Assembly: GCA_963781265.1 (NCBI GenBank)
Contig: CAWAFH010000018.1
Span: forward strand, 1-64,000
Reading direction: 5' to 3'
Origin: WHSW01 sp963781265
GTDB lineage: Bacteria; Actinomycetota; Thermoleophilia; Solirubrobacterales; 70-9
DNA length: 64,000 bases
Numbering within the stretch: the first letter of the stretch is position 1; each line of letters begins with the position of its first letter. Made by a program: the position numbers and the translations under genes. Shown here piece after piece: positions 7,704-18,528 of this stretch. The notes below the pieces were generated by a model, which did no database searches, had not been told where the DNA came from, and saw only the letters and a list, made by a program, of their open reading frames with translations.

Positions 7704-9320
7704 CTGGAGCTGGAGAAGGAGCGCCGCGCGGTCCCGGTCCGGATCGCCGGAGAGGAGCGGTGGATCGCCGCCGAGGACGCCGGCTTGTACCGGGACGGGA
7801 TCGGCGTCCCGCCGCCCGGCGGGCTGCCCGAGAGCTACCTCGAGCCGGCCGACGACGCGATGGTCGCGCTGGTGCGCCGCTACGCGCGCACCCACGGCCC
7901 GTTCCCGACCGCGCAGATCACCCGCCGCTTCGGGCTCGACCCGACGGCGGCGCTGAAGGAGCTCGAGCGCGCCGGCGATCTGGTCCGCGGCGAGCTCATG
8001 CCCGGCGGCACCGAGCGCGAATGGTGCGACTCCGACGTGCTGCGCCGGGTCCGGCGGGCGAGCGTCGCGGCGCTCCGCCAGGAGGCCGAGGCCGTCGATC
8101 CCGCCCAGCTGGCGCGCTTCCTCCCGGCTTGGCAGAACGTCGACACCCATCGCCCCGCCGGCGCCGGCCCCGACCGCCTGCGCGAGGCGCTGATCCCGCT
8201 CCAGGGCGTCGCGCTCACCCCGGAGGTCTGGGAGCGCGACGTGCTCCCGCGGCGCCTTGGCGCCTACAGCCCGACCTGGATCGATCAGCTGACGACCAGC
8301 GGCGAGATCGTCTGGATCGGCGCCGGAGCGCTCGCCCGCACTGGCCGCGTGGCGCTCTACTTCCGCGAGGACGTCCGCCTCTGCGGCCCGCCGCCGTCCA
8401 ACGCGAAGCTCGATCGCCCCGAGGGGCCGATCCACGACGCGATCCGCGAGCGCCTGGCCGCCGCCCCCTCCTTCTGGCTCGACCTCGTCGCCGAGCTGGA
8501 GGCCGAGCGCGAGGAGCTTCACGCCGCCCTCTGGGACCTCGTCTGGGCAGGCGAGGTGACCAATGACGCCTTCGCGCCGCTGCGAGCCCGCCGGCTGACT
8601 GCGGTCGGGCGCGACAGGCGCCCGGCGCGGCGCTTCGGCTCGCGGCGCAGCCCGGCGCAGGAGGCGATCGTCGGGCGCTGGTCGCTCACCGAGAGCCTGT
8701 TCCGAAACGCGCCGGCGGAGGGCCCGCGCCAGCGCGCCCAGGCCGAGCTGATGCTGGAGCGCTACGGGATCGTCACCCGCGAGACGGTCCTCGCCGAGGG
8801 CGTGCCGGGCGGCTTCTCGAGCCTGTACGGCGAGCTCTCCAACCTCGAGATGCTCGGCACCGCGCGGCGCGGCTACTTCGTCGAGGGCCTCGGCGGCGCG
8901 CAGTTCGCGCTCGCGGGAGCGGTCGAGCGCCTCCGCGCGCTGCCCGACCGCGAGGACGATTACCTGATCCTCGCCGCGACCGATCCCGCGCAGCCCTACG
9001 GCGCCGCCCTGCGCTGGCCGAAGCGGGCCGAGGGCCGGCGGCCGGCGCGGACCCCGGGCGCCTTCGTGCTGCTTCGCGACGGCAACCCGATCGTCTACGT
9101 CGAGCGCGGCGGCAAGGGGATCGTGCGGCTGGTCGAGCTCGAGGGCGAGAGGCTGGTCGAGGCGGTCTCGCGGCTGGCTGAGGCGGCGCGCGAGAAGCTG
9201 ATCCCGAAGCTCGGGATCGAGCGCGTGGACGGTGAGCCCGTGTTCGGCTCCGGCCTCGAGGACCAGATCATCGCCGCCGGCTTCTCGCGCCAGCCCCGCC
9301 GGCTCGTCGCTGCGGGCTGA
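7704..9320 (+). CDS. lhr: C-terminal fragment of an Lhr-type large DNA helicase
   Basis: About 538 residues match the C-terminal part of actinobacterial Lhr helicases (full length about 1500). The fragment begins with the conserved region around VRIAGEERWIAAEDAG and runs through the winged-helix-like and C-terminal domains to a normal stop. The DEAH-type helicase core is absent because the upstream DNA is foreign, so the in-frame ATG at 7674 is not a real start. Lhr is a DNA-repair helicase that unwinds RNA:DNA hybrids and works in mutagen response. The next gene is nei, the same order as known in mycobacteria, which supports both calls. I read it as an artificially truncated, formerly intact gene. 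Confidence 0.88.
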   Translation: MELEKERRAVPVRIAGEERWIAAEDAGLYRDGIGVPPPGGLPESYLEPADDAMVALVRRYARTHGPFPTAQITRRFGLDPTAALKELERAGDLVRGELMPGGTEREWCDSDVLRRVRRASVAALRQEAEAVDPAQLARFLPAWQNVDTHRPAGAGPDRLREALIPLQGVALTPEVWERDVLPRRLGAYSPTWIDQLTTSGEIVWIGAGALARTGRVALYFREDVRLCGPPPSNAKLDRPEGPIHDAIRERLAAAPSFWLDLVAELEAEREELHAALWDLVWAGEVTNDAFAPLRARRLTAVGRDRRPARRFGSRRSPAQEAIVGRWSLTESLFRNAPAEGPRQRAQAELMLERYGIVTRETVLAEGVPGGFSSLYGELSNLEMLGTARRGYFVEGLGGAQFALAGAVERLRALPDREDDYLILAATDPAQPYGAALRWPKRAEGRRPARTPGAFVLLRDGNPIVYVERGGKGIVRLVELEGERLVEAVSRLAEAAREKLIPKLGIERVDGEPVFGSGLEDQIIAAGFSRQPRRLVAAG

Positions 9321-9377
9321 AGCGCCCGGCCGAGCTGCTCGGCTGGCCCGCGCGCGAGCCGCTCTAACGTAGGCGGA

Positions 9378-10142
9378 GTGCCCGAGGGCGACACGATCCA
9401 CCGCGCCGCTCGGCGGCTGCACGCCGCCCTCGCCGGCAAGGCGCTCGAACTCGCCGACGCACCCAACCCTCGGTCCCCACTGCACAATCGCGCGGCCGAG
9501 CTGCGGGGAGCGACGGTGACCGAAGTCGAGGCGTTCGGCAAGCACCTGGTCGCTCATTTCTCGACCGGCGTCGCCTTGCACAGCCATCTCGGGATGAACG
9601 GTCGCTGGCTGATCACCGCCGACGGGCGGCTCCCTTACGGCCGACCATGGCTGCGCATGGCGGCCGGGCGCGCGATCGCCTCTCAGACCGGCGGCAAGGT
9701 CCTGCGCATCGTCGGCGAGTCGAAGTTGCGAAACGACCCGGGCCTTCGCCGCCTCGGGCCGGACCCGCTGCGTCCCGGCTTCGACCGCGCAGAGGCCGCC
9801 GACCGCCTGCGCCGGCTCGGCGCCGGGCGCGAGGTCGGCGACGCCCTGCTCGACCAGGAGATCATCGCCGGAATCGGCAACGCGATCCGGGTCGAGGCGC
9901 TGTTTGCGGCCGGGGTCAGCCCGTGGCGAAAGGTGGGGGAGCTGGACCCCGAGGAGCTCGAGCTGGTCGTGGCCGAGAGCCAACGGGTGATGACGACCTC
10001 GATCGCGACGGGCCGGCGCCCGCGGGCGATCTACCGGGCCAACCGCACCGGCGGCTGTCCGCGCTGCGGCACCCGGATCGAATCGCGCGGCCAGGGTGAT
10101 GACAACCGGACCGCGTACTGGTGTCCGGCGTGCCAAACCTAA
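9378..10142 (+). CDS. nei: Endonuclease VIII-like DNA glycosylase (Fpg/Nei family)
   Basis: 254 residues start at GTG 9378 behind AGGCGGA. The N-terminus MPEGDT supplies the catalytic Pro2 and Glu3 of the family and is of the Nei rather than Fpg type. The helix-two-turn-helix region contains LLDQEIIAGIGNAIRVEALF. The C-terminal zinc finger is complete, with CPRC and CPAC pairs. The enzyme excises oxidised pyrimidines and cleaves the abasic site during base excision repair. It lies 57 bases after lhr and is probably co-transcribed with it. Confidence 0.93.
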   Translation: MPEGDTIHRAARRLHAALAGKALELADAPNPRSPLHNRAAELRGATVTEVEAFGKHLVAHFSTGVALHSHLGMNGRWLITADGRLPYGRPWLRMAAGRAIASQTGGKVLRIVGESKLRNDPGLRRLGPDPLRPGFDRAEAADRLRRLGAGREVGDALLDQEIIAGIGNAIRVEALFAAGVSPWRKVGELDPEELELVVAESQRVMTTSIATGRRPRAIYRANRTGGCPRCGTRIESRGQGDDNRTAYWCPACQT

Positions 10143-10181
10143 CGCGGATCCGCGAACTCGGGCCCGGGCCCGAACCGGTGC

Positions 10182-10526
10182 TCACTCAGCGGCAGGGAGC
10201 TCTTCGCCGTCCGGGCTCCGGCTGACGAAGTGGACGCCCTCCGAACCGCCCAGGGAGAAGCCCTCGGGCTTGCCCGGCGAGACGTCGAGCAGGAACGCCG
10301 GCTCGTTCCAGCGCCGGTACTGCTCGGCGTCGACGAAGAAGCTCGCCCCGCCCAACGCCCCGAGCTCGAGGTCGTTCGGCCCGGCGGGCATCTCGTCACG
10401 GGGGAGACAGATCGGGAGGCTGCCATCACAGCAGCCCCCCGATTGAAAGAACGCGACCGGACCGTGGCGTTGCTGGAGCCGCTCGATCGTCTCCAGCGCG
10501 GCCGCGGTCGCGCTGAGCTTGTCCAT
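10182..10526 (-). CDS. DUF779 protein, companion of aldehyde dehydrogenase
   Basis: 114 residues containing the DUF779 hallmark FFQSGGCCDGS and the downstream GASFFVDAEQY segment. DUF779 proteins are small and nearly always sit beside an aldehyde dehydrogenase gene; their biochemical role is not settled. Here the gene follows the dehydrogenase on the same strand with four bases between stop and start, so the two form an operon. The two adjacent cysteines in GGCCDG could bind metal or a thiol adduct, but that is speculation. Confidence 0.88.
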   Translation of the reverse strand: MDKLSATAAALETIERLQQRHGPVAFFQSGGCCDGSLPICLPRDEMPAGPNDLELGALGGASFFVDAEQYRRWNEPAFLLDVSPGKPEGFSLGGSEGVHFVSRSPDGEELPAAE

Positions 10527-10530
10527 CGGC

Positions 10531-12072
<1,542 letters not shown>

Positions 12073-12138
12073 CTGGTGTTCCTTTCGGTCTGCGGGGATC
12101 CCCGAGTCAACCCTTGCGCGGGCGCGGCCCCGATCAAT

Positions 12139-12159
12139 CCGGTCGCGATACGCGACCGG
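12139..12159. promoter_or_regulatory. 21-bp palindrome, candidate operator for the Crp-type regulator
   Basis: CCGGTCGCG (12139-12147), ATA, then CGCGACCGG (12151-12159) is a perfect inverted repeat. It sits in the 145-base gap between the divergent aldehyde dehydrogenase and regulator genes, 67 bases from the first and 59 from the second. Position and symmetry fit a dimeric regulator site; the sequence differs from the classical TGTGA/TCACA half-sites. Confidence 0.55.
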
Positions 12160-12217
12160 CTCCGTAGTCGCTGCCGAGCCGACCGCCCTTCGATCGCGAA
12201 ACGGCGATAATCGACCG

Positions 12218-12901
12218 ATGGGCGAGGAGTCCTCAGAGCTGCTCGCGCGAATTCCGTTGTTCGCCGAGCTCTCCGCGACCGAGCTCGGGCAGATCGCCTC
12301 GGTGGCGATCCCGAGGGCGTTTCCGAAAGGTGTGCGCGTCTTTCACGAGGGGGATCACTCGGATGCTTGCTATGTCGTTCGCAGCGGTGATCTGCGGGTC
12401 ACCCGCGAGCACTCCGACGGGCGCGCCATTGCGCTCGCGACGCTCGGCCCGGGCGACTTCTTCGGCGAGCTCGCGATGCTGGACGGCGGTACCCGCTCGG
12501 CCAGCGTCGAGACGCTCACCGACGCCGAGCTGCTGGCGGTCCCGGCGTCCGACGTCCGCCGGGTGATCGCCGCCCACGGCGACATCGCGGCGAAGCTGAT
12601 CGTGGCGATCACGCGGCGGCTGCGCGAGACCAACGAGCGCGTCGCCCGCCAGTCGTTTCAGACCGTTCCGAGCCGCGTCGCGGGCGTCCTCAACCAGCTG
12701 ATCGCCGAGGAGGCGATCCCCGAGGAGCGCCGCGGGATCACGGTGCGGATGACTCAGGCCGACCTCGCACAGCTCGCCGGGACCTCGCGCGAGAGCGTCA
12801 GCCGCTTCCTCGCGACGCTCGAGCGGGCGGGGGTCGTCGCGGTCGGCCGCGGCCGGGTGACGGTGCTCGAGCCGCGCCGCCTGCGTGCTTACATCTTCTA
12901 G
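12218..12901 (+). CDS. Crp/Fnr-family transcriptional regulator
   Basis: 227 residues. The N-terminal cyclic-nucleotide-binding fold includes GDFFGELAMLDGGTRSAS, close to the phosphate-binding cassette of CRP. The C-terminal Crp-type helix-turn-helix reads MTQADLAQLAGTSRESVSRFL. There are no Fnr-type clustered cysteines, so an Fe-S sensor is unlikely; cAMP or another small effector is possible. I chose the ATG at 12218 because it matches the family N-terminus; the frame is open further upstream but lacks homologous sequence. Its divergent position beside the aldehyde dehydrogenase pair suggests it senses or controls aldehyde or alcohol metabolism. Confidence 0.9.
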   Translation: MGEESSELLARIPLFAELSATELGQIASVAIPRAFPKGVRVFHEGDHSDACYVVRSGDLRVTREHSDGRAIALATLGPGDFFGELAMLDGGTRSASVETLTDAELLAVPASDVRRVIAAHGDIAAKLIVAITRRLRETNERVARQSFQTVPSRVAGVLNQLIAEEAIPEERRGITVRMTQADLAQLAGTSRESVSRFLATLERAGVVAVGRGRVTVLEPRRLRAYIF

Positions 12902-12931
12902 CTGACCGACTTCACCCACCAGCGCCAACGC

Positions 12932-13558
12932 ATGGTCGACCGCCAGCTACGCCGGCGTGGGATCGCCGACGAGCGGGTGCTGGCGGCGATGGCGTCGGTT
13001 CCTCGCGAGCGCTTCATCGATCCGCGCCTCGCCCGCCGCGCGTATGCGGACTCCGCGCTGCCGCTGGCCAGCGAGCAGACGATCTCGCAGCCGTGGGTCG
13101 TGGCGGCGATCTGCGAGGCGCTGGCGCTGCGGGGCGACGAGCGGGTGCTCGAGGTCGGCACCGGGTCGGGCTACTCGACCGCGATCCTCGCGCTGCTCGC
13201 CGCCGAGGTGATCAGCCTCGAGCGCTTCTCGGAGCTCGCGGCCGGCGCCCGTCAGGCGCTCGCCGACCTCGACCTGCCGGGGATGGGGCGGATCGAGGTG
13301 CGCGTGGGCGACGGGACGCTCGGCGCGCCCGATCGCGCTCCGTTCGAGGCGATCGCCGTGCACGCCTCGGGACCCGAGGCGCCGGAGGCCCTGTTGGAGC
13401 AGCTTGCCCCGGGCGGCCGGATGGTGATCCCGCTCGCCGAGCCGGGGGTGGACATGCTCACCGTCCTCACGGCCACGCCCGCCGGCATCGAGCGCCGCCA
13501 GATCGCGCCGTGCCGCTTCGTCCCCCTCGTCGGGCAGCACGGCTTCAGCGAGCGATAG
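12932..13558 (+). CDS. pcm: Protein-L-isoaspartate O-methyltransferase
   Basis: 208 residues from the ATG at 12932. PIMT signatures are visible: MVDRQLRRRGI at the start, RERFIDP, the substrate-binding SEQTISQPWVV and the SAM motif VLEVGTGSGYSTA. It methylates L-isoaspartyl residues so that damaged proteins can be repaired. The family usually has about ten more residues before MV; the frame extends upstream through DFTHQRQR to a CTG at 12902, directly after the stop codon of the regulator gene. That CTG may be the true start, giving 218 residues. Confidence 0.92.
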   Translation: MVDRQLRRRGIADERVLAAMASVPRERFIDPRLARRAYADSALPLASEQTISQPWVVAAICEALALRGDERVLEVGTGSGYSTAILALLAAEVISLERFSELAAGARQALADLDLPGMGRIEVRVGDGTLGAPDRAPFEAIAVHASGPEAPEALLEQLAPGGRMVIPLAEPGVDMLTVLTATPAGIERRQIAPCRFVPLVGQHGFSER

Positions 13559-13570
13559 TCTGGCGCGGTC

Positions 13571-13972
13571 ATGTCCCGTGGCTTCTACGCGCTCAACTTC
13601 TTCTCGCCCGCCTTCGCCGACCAGCTCAAGCGCGGTCGCAAGACCGCGACGATCCGCATCGGCGACAAGTCGCGCAAGTACGAGCGCGGCCAGCTGCTCT
13701 GGGTGACGATCGGCCACCAGCACAGCCCGCGGGAGAAGATCTTCACCGCGGTGATCGACTCGGTCGAGGTGAAGAAGGCGCGTGAGCTCTCCCCCCGCGA
13801 CATCGAGCACGACAACCCGGAGTTTCGCCGCGTCGACGAGACGCTCGGCTTCATGCGCCAGATCTACGGCCGCGAGATCGACCCCGAGGAGACGGTCACC
13901 GTGGTCCGTTTCTCGCGGGTACACGAGCCGCCGCCCGGGTTCGGCAACGGGGAACCTCCCTCGCGCAACTAG
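13571..13972 (+). CDS. ASCH-domain protein
   Basis: 133 residues with the ASCH/PUA-like fold signature: an N-terminal F-x-x-x-F-x-x-x-L-K-x-G-R-K-T-A-T-I-R region and a central WVTIGHQH strand. Proteins of this small beta-barrel superfamily bind RNA or nucleotides; some are ribonucleases or act as coactivator domains. No partner domain is present here. It starts 12 bases after pcm on the same strand and probably belongs to the same transcript. Specific function unknown. Confidence 0.75.
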   Translation: MSRGFYALNFFSPAFADQLKRGRKTATIRIGDKSRKYERGQLLWVTIGHQHSPREKIFTAVIDSVEVKKARELSPRDIEHDNPEFRRVDETLGFMRQIYGREIDPEETVTVVRFSRVHEPPPGFGNGEPPSRN

Positions 13973-13978
13973 GCGCGC

Positions 13979-14455
13979 ATGCCGGGCGAGTACCGATTCC
14001 TCACCACCTGGCTGCTGGAGTCGCCCCGCGAGCCTGTCTGGGATGCGATCTACGACCAGCTCGCCTGGCCGACCTGGTGGCGCGGGGTCACCGACGTGGT
14101 CGAGCTCGACCCCGGCGACGAGCTCGGTGTCGGGTCGCACTCGCGCCTCACCTGGCGCTCGAAGCTGCCCTACGACCTCGTCTTCGAGGCGCGGACCCGC
14201 ATCGTCGAGAAGCCGCGCCTGATCGAAGCCGACGCGTCCGGCGAGCTGACCGGCCACGGGCGCTGGCGGCTGTTCGAGCAGGACGGGGTGACCGCGGTCC
14301 TCTACGAGTGGAACGTCCACACGACGAAGCGCTGGATGAACGCGCTCGCGCCGCTGCTGCGCGGCACCTTCGCCTGGAACCACAACTGGGTGATGCGAAA
14401 CGGGGGCGCCGGGATCGCCGAGCTGCTCGGCTGCCGGTTGCTGGCGATCGACTAG
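13979..14455 (+). CDS. SRPBCC-family protein (polyketide cyclase/dehydrase-like)
   Basis: 158 residues of the START/SRPBCC helix-grip type: an N-terminal strand followed by VWDAIYDQLAWPTWWRGV, antiparallel strands, and a long C-terminal amphipathic helix containing WNHNW. These proteins bind lipids or other hydrophobic ligands in a deep cavity. It begins six bases after the ASCH gene. The ligand cannot be predicted. Confidence 0.75.
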   Translation: MPGEYRFLTTWLLESPREPVWDAIYDQLAWPTWWRGVTDVVELDPGDELGVGSHSRLTWRSKLPYDLVFEARTRIVEKPRLIEADASGELTGHGRWRLFEQDGVTAVLYEWNVHTTKRWMNALAPLLRGTFAWNHNWVMRNGGAGIAELLGCRLLAID

Positions 14456-14585
14456 CGACGCGGGTCTGCTGCCGGCGGGCGCGCGTGTAACGGGCGCGCA
14501 TCTGTGCCGAGGTGCGTCGAACCGGTCCCTGAGACCGGTTGGGCGCCGCTCGGCCATGGTTCAGCCCGCCCCGATCTGAGCCGGC

Positions 14586-14614
14586 TCGACTCAGATGCTC
14601 GCACCCGCTACACT
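14586..14614 (+). promoter_or_regulatory. Predicted housekeeping-sigma promoter of groESL
   Basis: TCGACT (14586-14591) and TACACT (14609-14614) are spaced by 17 bases; each matches four of six consensus positions. Transcription would start near 14621, placing the CIRCE operator in the first part of the leader. Confidence 0.5.
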
Positions 14615-14628
14615 CGCGCACACACAGT

Positions 14629-14655
14629 TTGGCACTCTCATGTGTAGAGTGCCAA
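14629..14655. promoter_or_regulatory. CIRCE operator (HrcA binding site)
   Basis: TTGGCACTC, nine bases, then GAGTGCCAA. This differs from the classical CIRCE arms TTAGCACTC/GAGTGCTAA by one base per arm and keeps the nine-base spacer. HrcA repressor bound here would shut off groESL until heat or misfolded protein titrates it. Confidence 0.93.
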
Positions 14656-14701
14656 GCAGAGTCTTCTGAAGCGCACTACGCAACTACTGGAGGTAGAACG
14701 G

Positions 14702-14992
14702 ATGAATCTGAAGCCCCTCGGCGATCGTCTGATCGTCAAGGCCATTGAGGAGGAGGAGACGACCGCCAGCGGCATCGTCCTTCCCGAGACCGCCAAGGAG
14801 AAGCCCCAGAAGGGCACCGTGATCGCCGTCGGCGACGGTGCTTGGGACGAGGAGGGCGAGAAGCGGATCCCGCTCGACGTCGCCGAGGGCGACGAGGTCC
14901 TCTACAGCAAGTACGGCGGCACCGAGATCAAGGTCGACGGTGATGACCTGCTCGTGCTGCGCGAGTCCGACGTCCTCGCCAAGGTCGTCTAA
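14702..14992 (+). CDS. groS: Co-chaperonin GroES
   Basis: 96 residues, the standard length. Family features include MNLKPLGDRLIVK at the start and a mobile loop region (EEEETTASGIVLPETAKEK) that contacts GroEL. The ribosome site GGAGGT lies nine bases upstream of the ATG. It caps the GroEL folding chamber in the cytoplasm. It is the first gene of the groESL operon, under CIRCE control. Confidence 0.98.
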   Translation: MNLKPLGDRLIVKAIEEEETTASGIVLPETAKEKPQKGTVIAVGDGAWDEEGEKRIPLDVAEGDEVLYSKYGGTEIKVDGDDLLVLRESDVLAKVV

Positions 14993-15022
14993 GACAACTT
15001 TCGAACCAGGAGGAACTGAACC

Positions 15023-16654
<1,632 letters not shown>

Positions 16655-16684
16655 CGACGTCCCGACTGGGACGCGTTCTTCGAA

Positions 16685-16721
16685 GAGGCCCGGGCCGTCA
16701 CTGGCCCGGGCCTCTTTCGTT
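16685..16721 (+). terminator. Rho-independent terminator of groESL
   Basis: GAGGCCCGGGCC (16685-16696) pairs perfectly with GGCCCGGGCCTC (16703-16714) across a six-base loop, followed by TTTCGTT. It is a 12-bp, all-but-two G-C stem 30 bases after the groL stop. Confidence 0.9.
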
Positions 16722-16742
16722 CCGGACTAAGCTCAGCGAGCC

Positions 16743-17285
16743 GTGGTCCGAGCCGGAGCCCTCATCGCCCTCGTCGCCGCGCTCGCCCTTGGCGCCTGCG
16801 GCGGTGATGACTCCGGGGATGACTCGAGCACGAAGACGTTCGAGAACGACTCGTATCCGTTCACGTTCGACTACCCGGGGTCGCTCTCGGAGTCCAGCGA
16901 CGTCAGCTTCAGCCAGAACCTCGGCGCCTCGGCCGGCGACAGCACGGCGCTCGCGCTCGACCAGTCGAACGGGATCATCCTCCAGAAGGCGACCCTGAAC
17001 GCCGAGGTGACCGCCGACAACCTGGATGCCGCGAGGAAGCAGTTCGATCAACTGGTCGGCCAGGTCGACCAGGGCGCCTCGGGCCAGGCGGGGGAGACCG
17101 GCGGCTTTCCGTCGCTCACCTACTCGGCGGTGCCGGTGAGCTCGGTCCAGGACGGCCAGAGCGAGATCACCTTCCTGTTCGATGGCGCGAACGAGTACGT
17201 GATCAACTGCCAGTCGACGCCCGATCAGCGCGAGGCGATCACCTCCGCGTGCGATCAGGCGCTGCGGACGCTGACCAAGACCTGA
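16743..17285 (+). CDS. Lipoprotein of unknown function
   Basis: 180 residues from GTG 16743. A typical lipoprotein signal (hydrophobic Ala/Leu stretch ending LGAC) is followed by a Gly/Asp/Ser linker and a domain beginning YPFTFDYPGSLSES. That YPFTFDYP opening resembles small PsbP-like lipoproteins of actinobacteria. Two cysteines near the C-terminus (INCQ, SACDQ) may form a disulfide. It stands alone after the groESL terminator and converges on the next gene with four bases between stops. Function not known. Confidence 0.75.
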   Translation: MVRAGALIALVAALALGACGGDDSGDDSSTKTFENDSYPFTFDYPGSLSESSDVSFSQNLGASAGDSTALALDQSNGIILQKATLNAEVTADNLDAARKQFDQLVGQVDQGASGQAGETGGFPSLTYSAVPVSSVQDGQSEITFLFDGANEYVINCQSTPDQREAITSACDQALRTLTKT

Positions 17286-17289
17286 GCAG

Positions 17290-18171
17290 CTAGCCGAGCA
17301 CCGCCGCCATCGGCCTCGGCTCGACCCCGAGCGCCTCGGCGTCGGCCGTGCCCCGCTCCGACACCATCGGCACCTCCATCAGCTCGGCCTCCTCCCAGGT
17401 GGCGAAGGCGGCGTCGCCGACCAGCCGGCGCAGCCCGGCGAGCCCGTAGTGCACGAGCCCCAGCGGGACGTGCATCAGGGGCCGGTCGCGGCCCGAAGCG
17501 TGCGCGATCAGCCTTGCGATCTGGTCGTAGGTGAGCCGCTGCGGACCGGCGAGCTCGAGCCGGCGGGTACCGCCGGCGCCGTTCGCCAACTCGGCGACGA
17601 CGCAGTCCGCGACGTCGCCGGCCCAGATCGGCTCATACGCGGCCTCGCCCTCGCCGGAGATCGGGACGGCCGGCAGCAGCGCCAGGCGCCGCATGGTCGT
17701 CACCCAGGGGTCGTTGCGGTCATAGACGATCGAGGGTGCGAAGACGGTCGCGTCGAGGTCCGCGTCGAGCACGGCGCGCTCGGCCAGCGCCTTTGCGCGA
17801 AAGAACCGCGTCCGCTGGAACTCGGTGGCGCCGAGCGCTGAGAAGAACACGAAGCGGCCGACGCCGGACCGCTCGGCGGCGCGCAGCAGCCGGGCGGTCG
17901 CGAGCCCGTTGAGCTCCTCCACCGGGGCGTGAGGCTGATCGCGGATCGCGGCGGCCAGGTGGACGACCGTCTCGGCGCCGCGCAGCGCCTGGCGGGCCAC
18001 GCGGGGGTCGCCGAGCTCGACGAGGTCGCCGAGGGCGATCCGCACCTCCACCCGCAGCCGCCCGAGCTTGCGCGGATCGCGCACCAGCACGCGAACCTCC
18101 TCGCCGCGCTCGAGCAGCTTCGGTAGGAGCGCTCGCCCGACCGTCCCCGTTGCGCCCGTGACCAGGATCAT
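17290..18171 (-). CDS. NAD(P)H-binding atypical short-chain dehydrogenase (NDUFA9-like)
   Basis: 293 residues from the ATG at 18171, chosen because the Rossmann motif begins immediately (ILVTGATGTVGRALL, a GxxGxxG pattern). The frame is open upstream, but that part is not protein-like. After the dinucleotide-binding motif come VVHLAAAIRD and the F-F-S-A-L-G-A strand typical of atypical/extended SDR proteins such as the complex I subunit NDUFA9 and sugar epimerases. The canonical YxxxK is not clear, so catalysis is uncertain. Possible roles are quinone or sterol/sugar redox, or a structural NADPH sensor. Confidence 0.8.
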   Translation of the reverse strand: MILVTGATGTVGRALLPKLLERGEEVRVLVRDPRKLGRLRVEVRIALGDLVELGDPRVARQALRGAETVVHLAAAIRDQPHAPVEELNGLATARLLRAAERSGVGRFVFFSALGATEFQRTRFFRAKALAERAVLDADLDATVFAPSIVYDRNDPWVTTMRRLALLPAVPISGEGEAAYEPIWAGDVADCVVAELANGAGGTRRLELAGPQRLTYDQIARLIAHASGRDRPLMHVPLGLVHYGLAGLRRLVGDAAFATWEEAELMEVPMVSERGTADAEALGVEPRPMAAVLG

Positions 18172-18261
18172 CCCCGCGCACTCTAGAATGCTGCGCCCGG
18201 GCCGACCGTATGACCCAACATCGGCCCCGAACGACCAGAACCACCAGAAAGGGCAAAGACC

Positions 18262-18525
18262 TTGGCTTACGTCATCGCCGAACCCTGCATCGGGCAGAAG
18301 GACAACTCCTGCGTCGAGGTGTGTCCGGTCGACTGCATCCACCCGACCCCGGACGAGCCGGACTACGAGCGCGTCGAGCAGCTGTACATCGATCCGGACG
18401 AGTGCATCGATTGCGACGCCTGCGTCGAGGCCTGCCCGGTCGACGCCTGCTTCGCCGAGGATCAGCTCCCCGAGGAGTGGTCCAAGTACACGGCGATCAA
18501 CGCCGAGTACTTCTCGGGCAACTAG
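18262..18525 (+). CDS. fdxA: 7Fe-8S ferredoxin
   Basis: 87 residues starting at TTG 18262, with GAAAGGG upstream. The first cluster motif is of the 3Fe-4S type (CIGQKDNSCVEVCPVDC); the second is a complete 4Fe-4S motif (CIDCDACVEACPVDAC). The C-terminal extension (EEWSKYTAINAEYF) matches actinobacterial FdxA. It transfers electrons in the cytoplasm, for instance to cytochromes P450 or other oxidoreductases. It is monocistronic, between two minus-strand genes. Confidence 0.95.
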   Translation: MAYVIAEPCIGQKDNSCVEVCPVDCIHPTPDEPDYERVEQLYIDPDECIDCDACVEACPVDACFAEDQLPEEWSKYTAINAEYFSGN

Positions 18526-18528
18526 CGG

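Noticed and set aside
7671..10136. An 821-residue minus-strand open frame across lhr and nei
   Set aside because: Low-complexity Arg/Ala/Pro composition, antisense to two clearly conserved genes.
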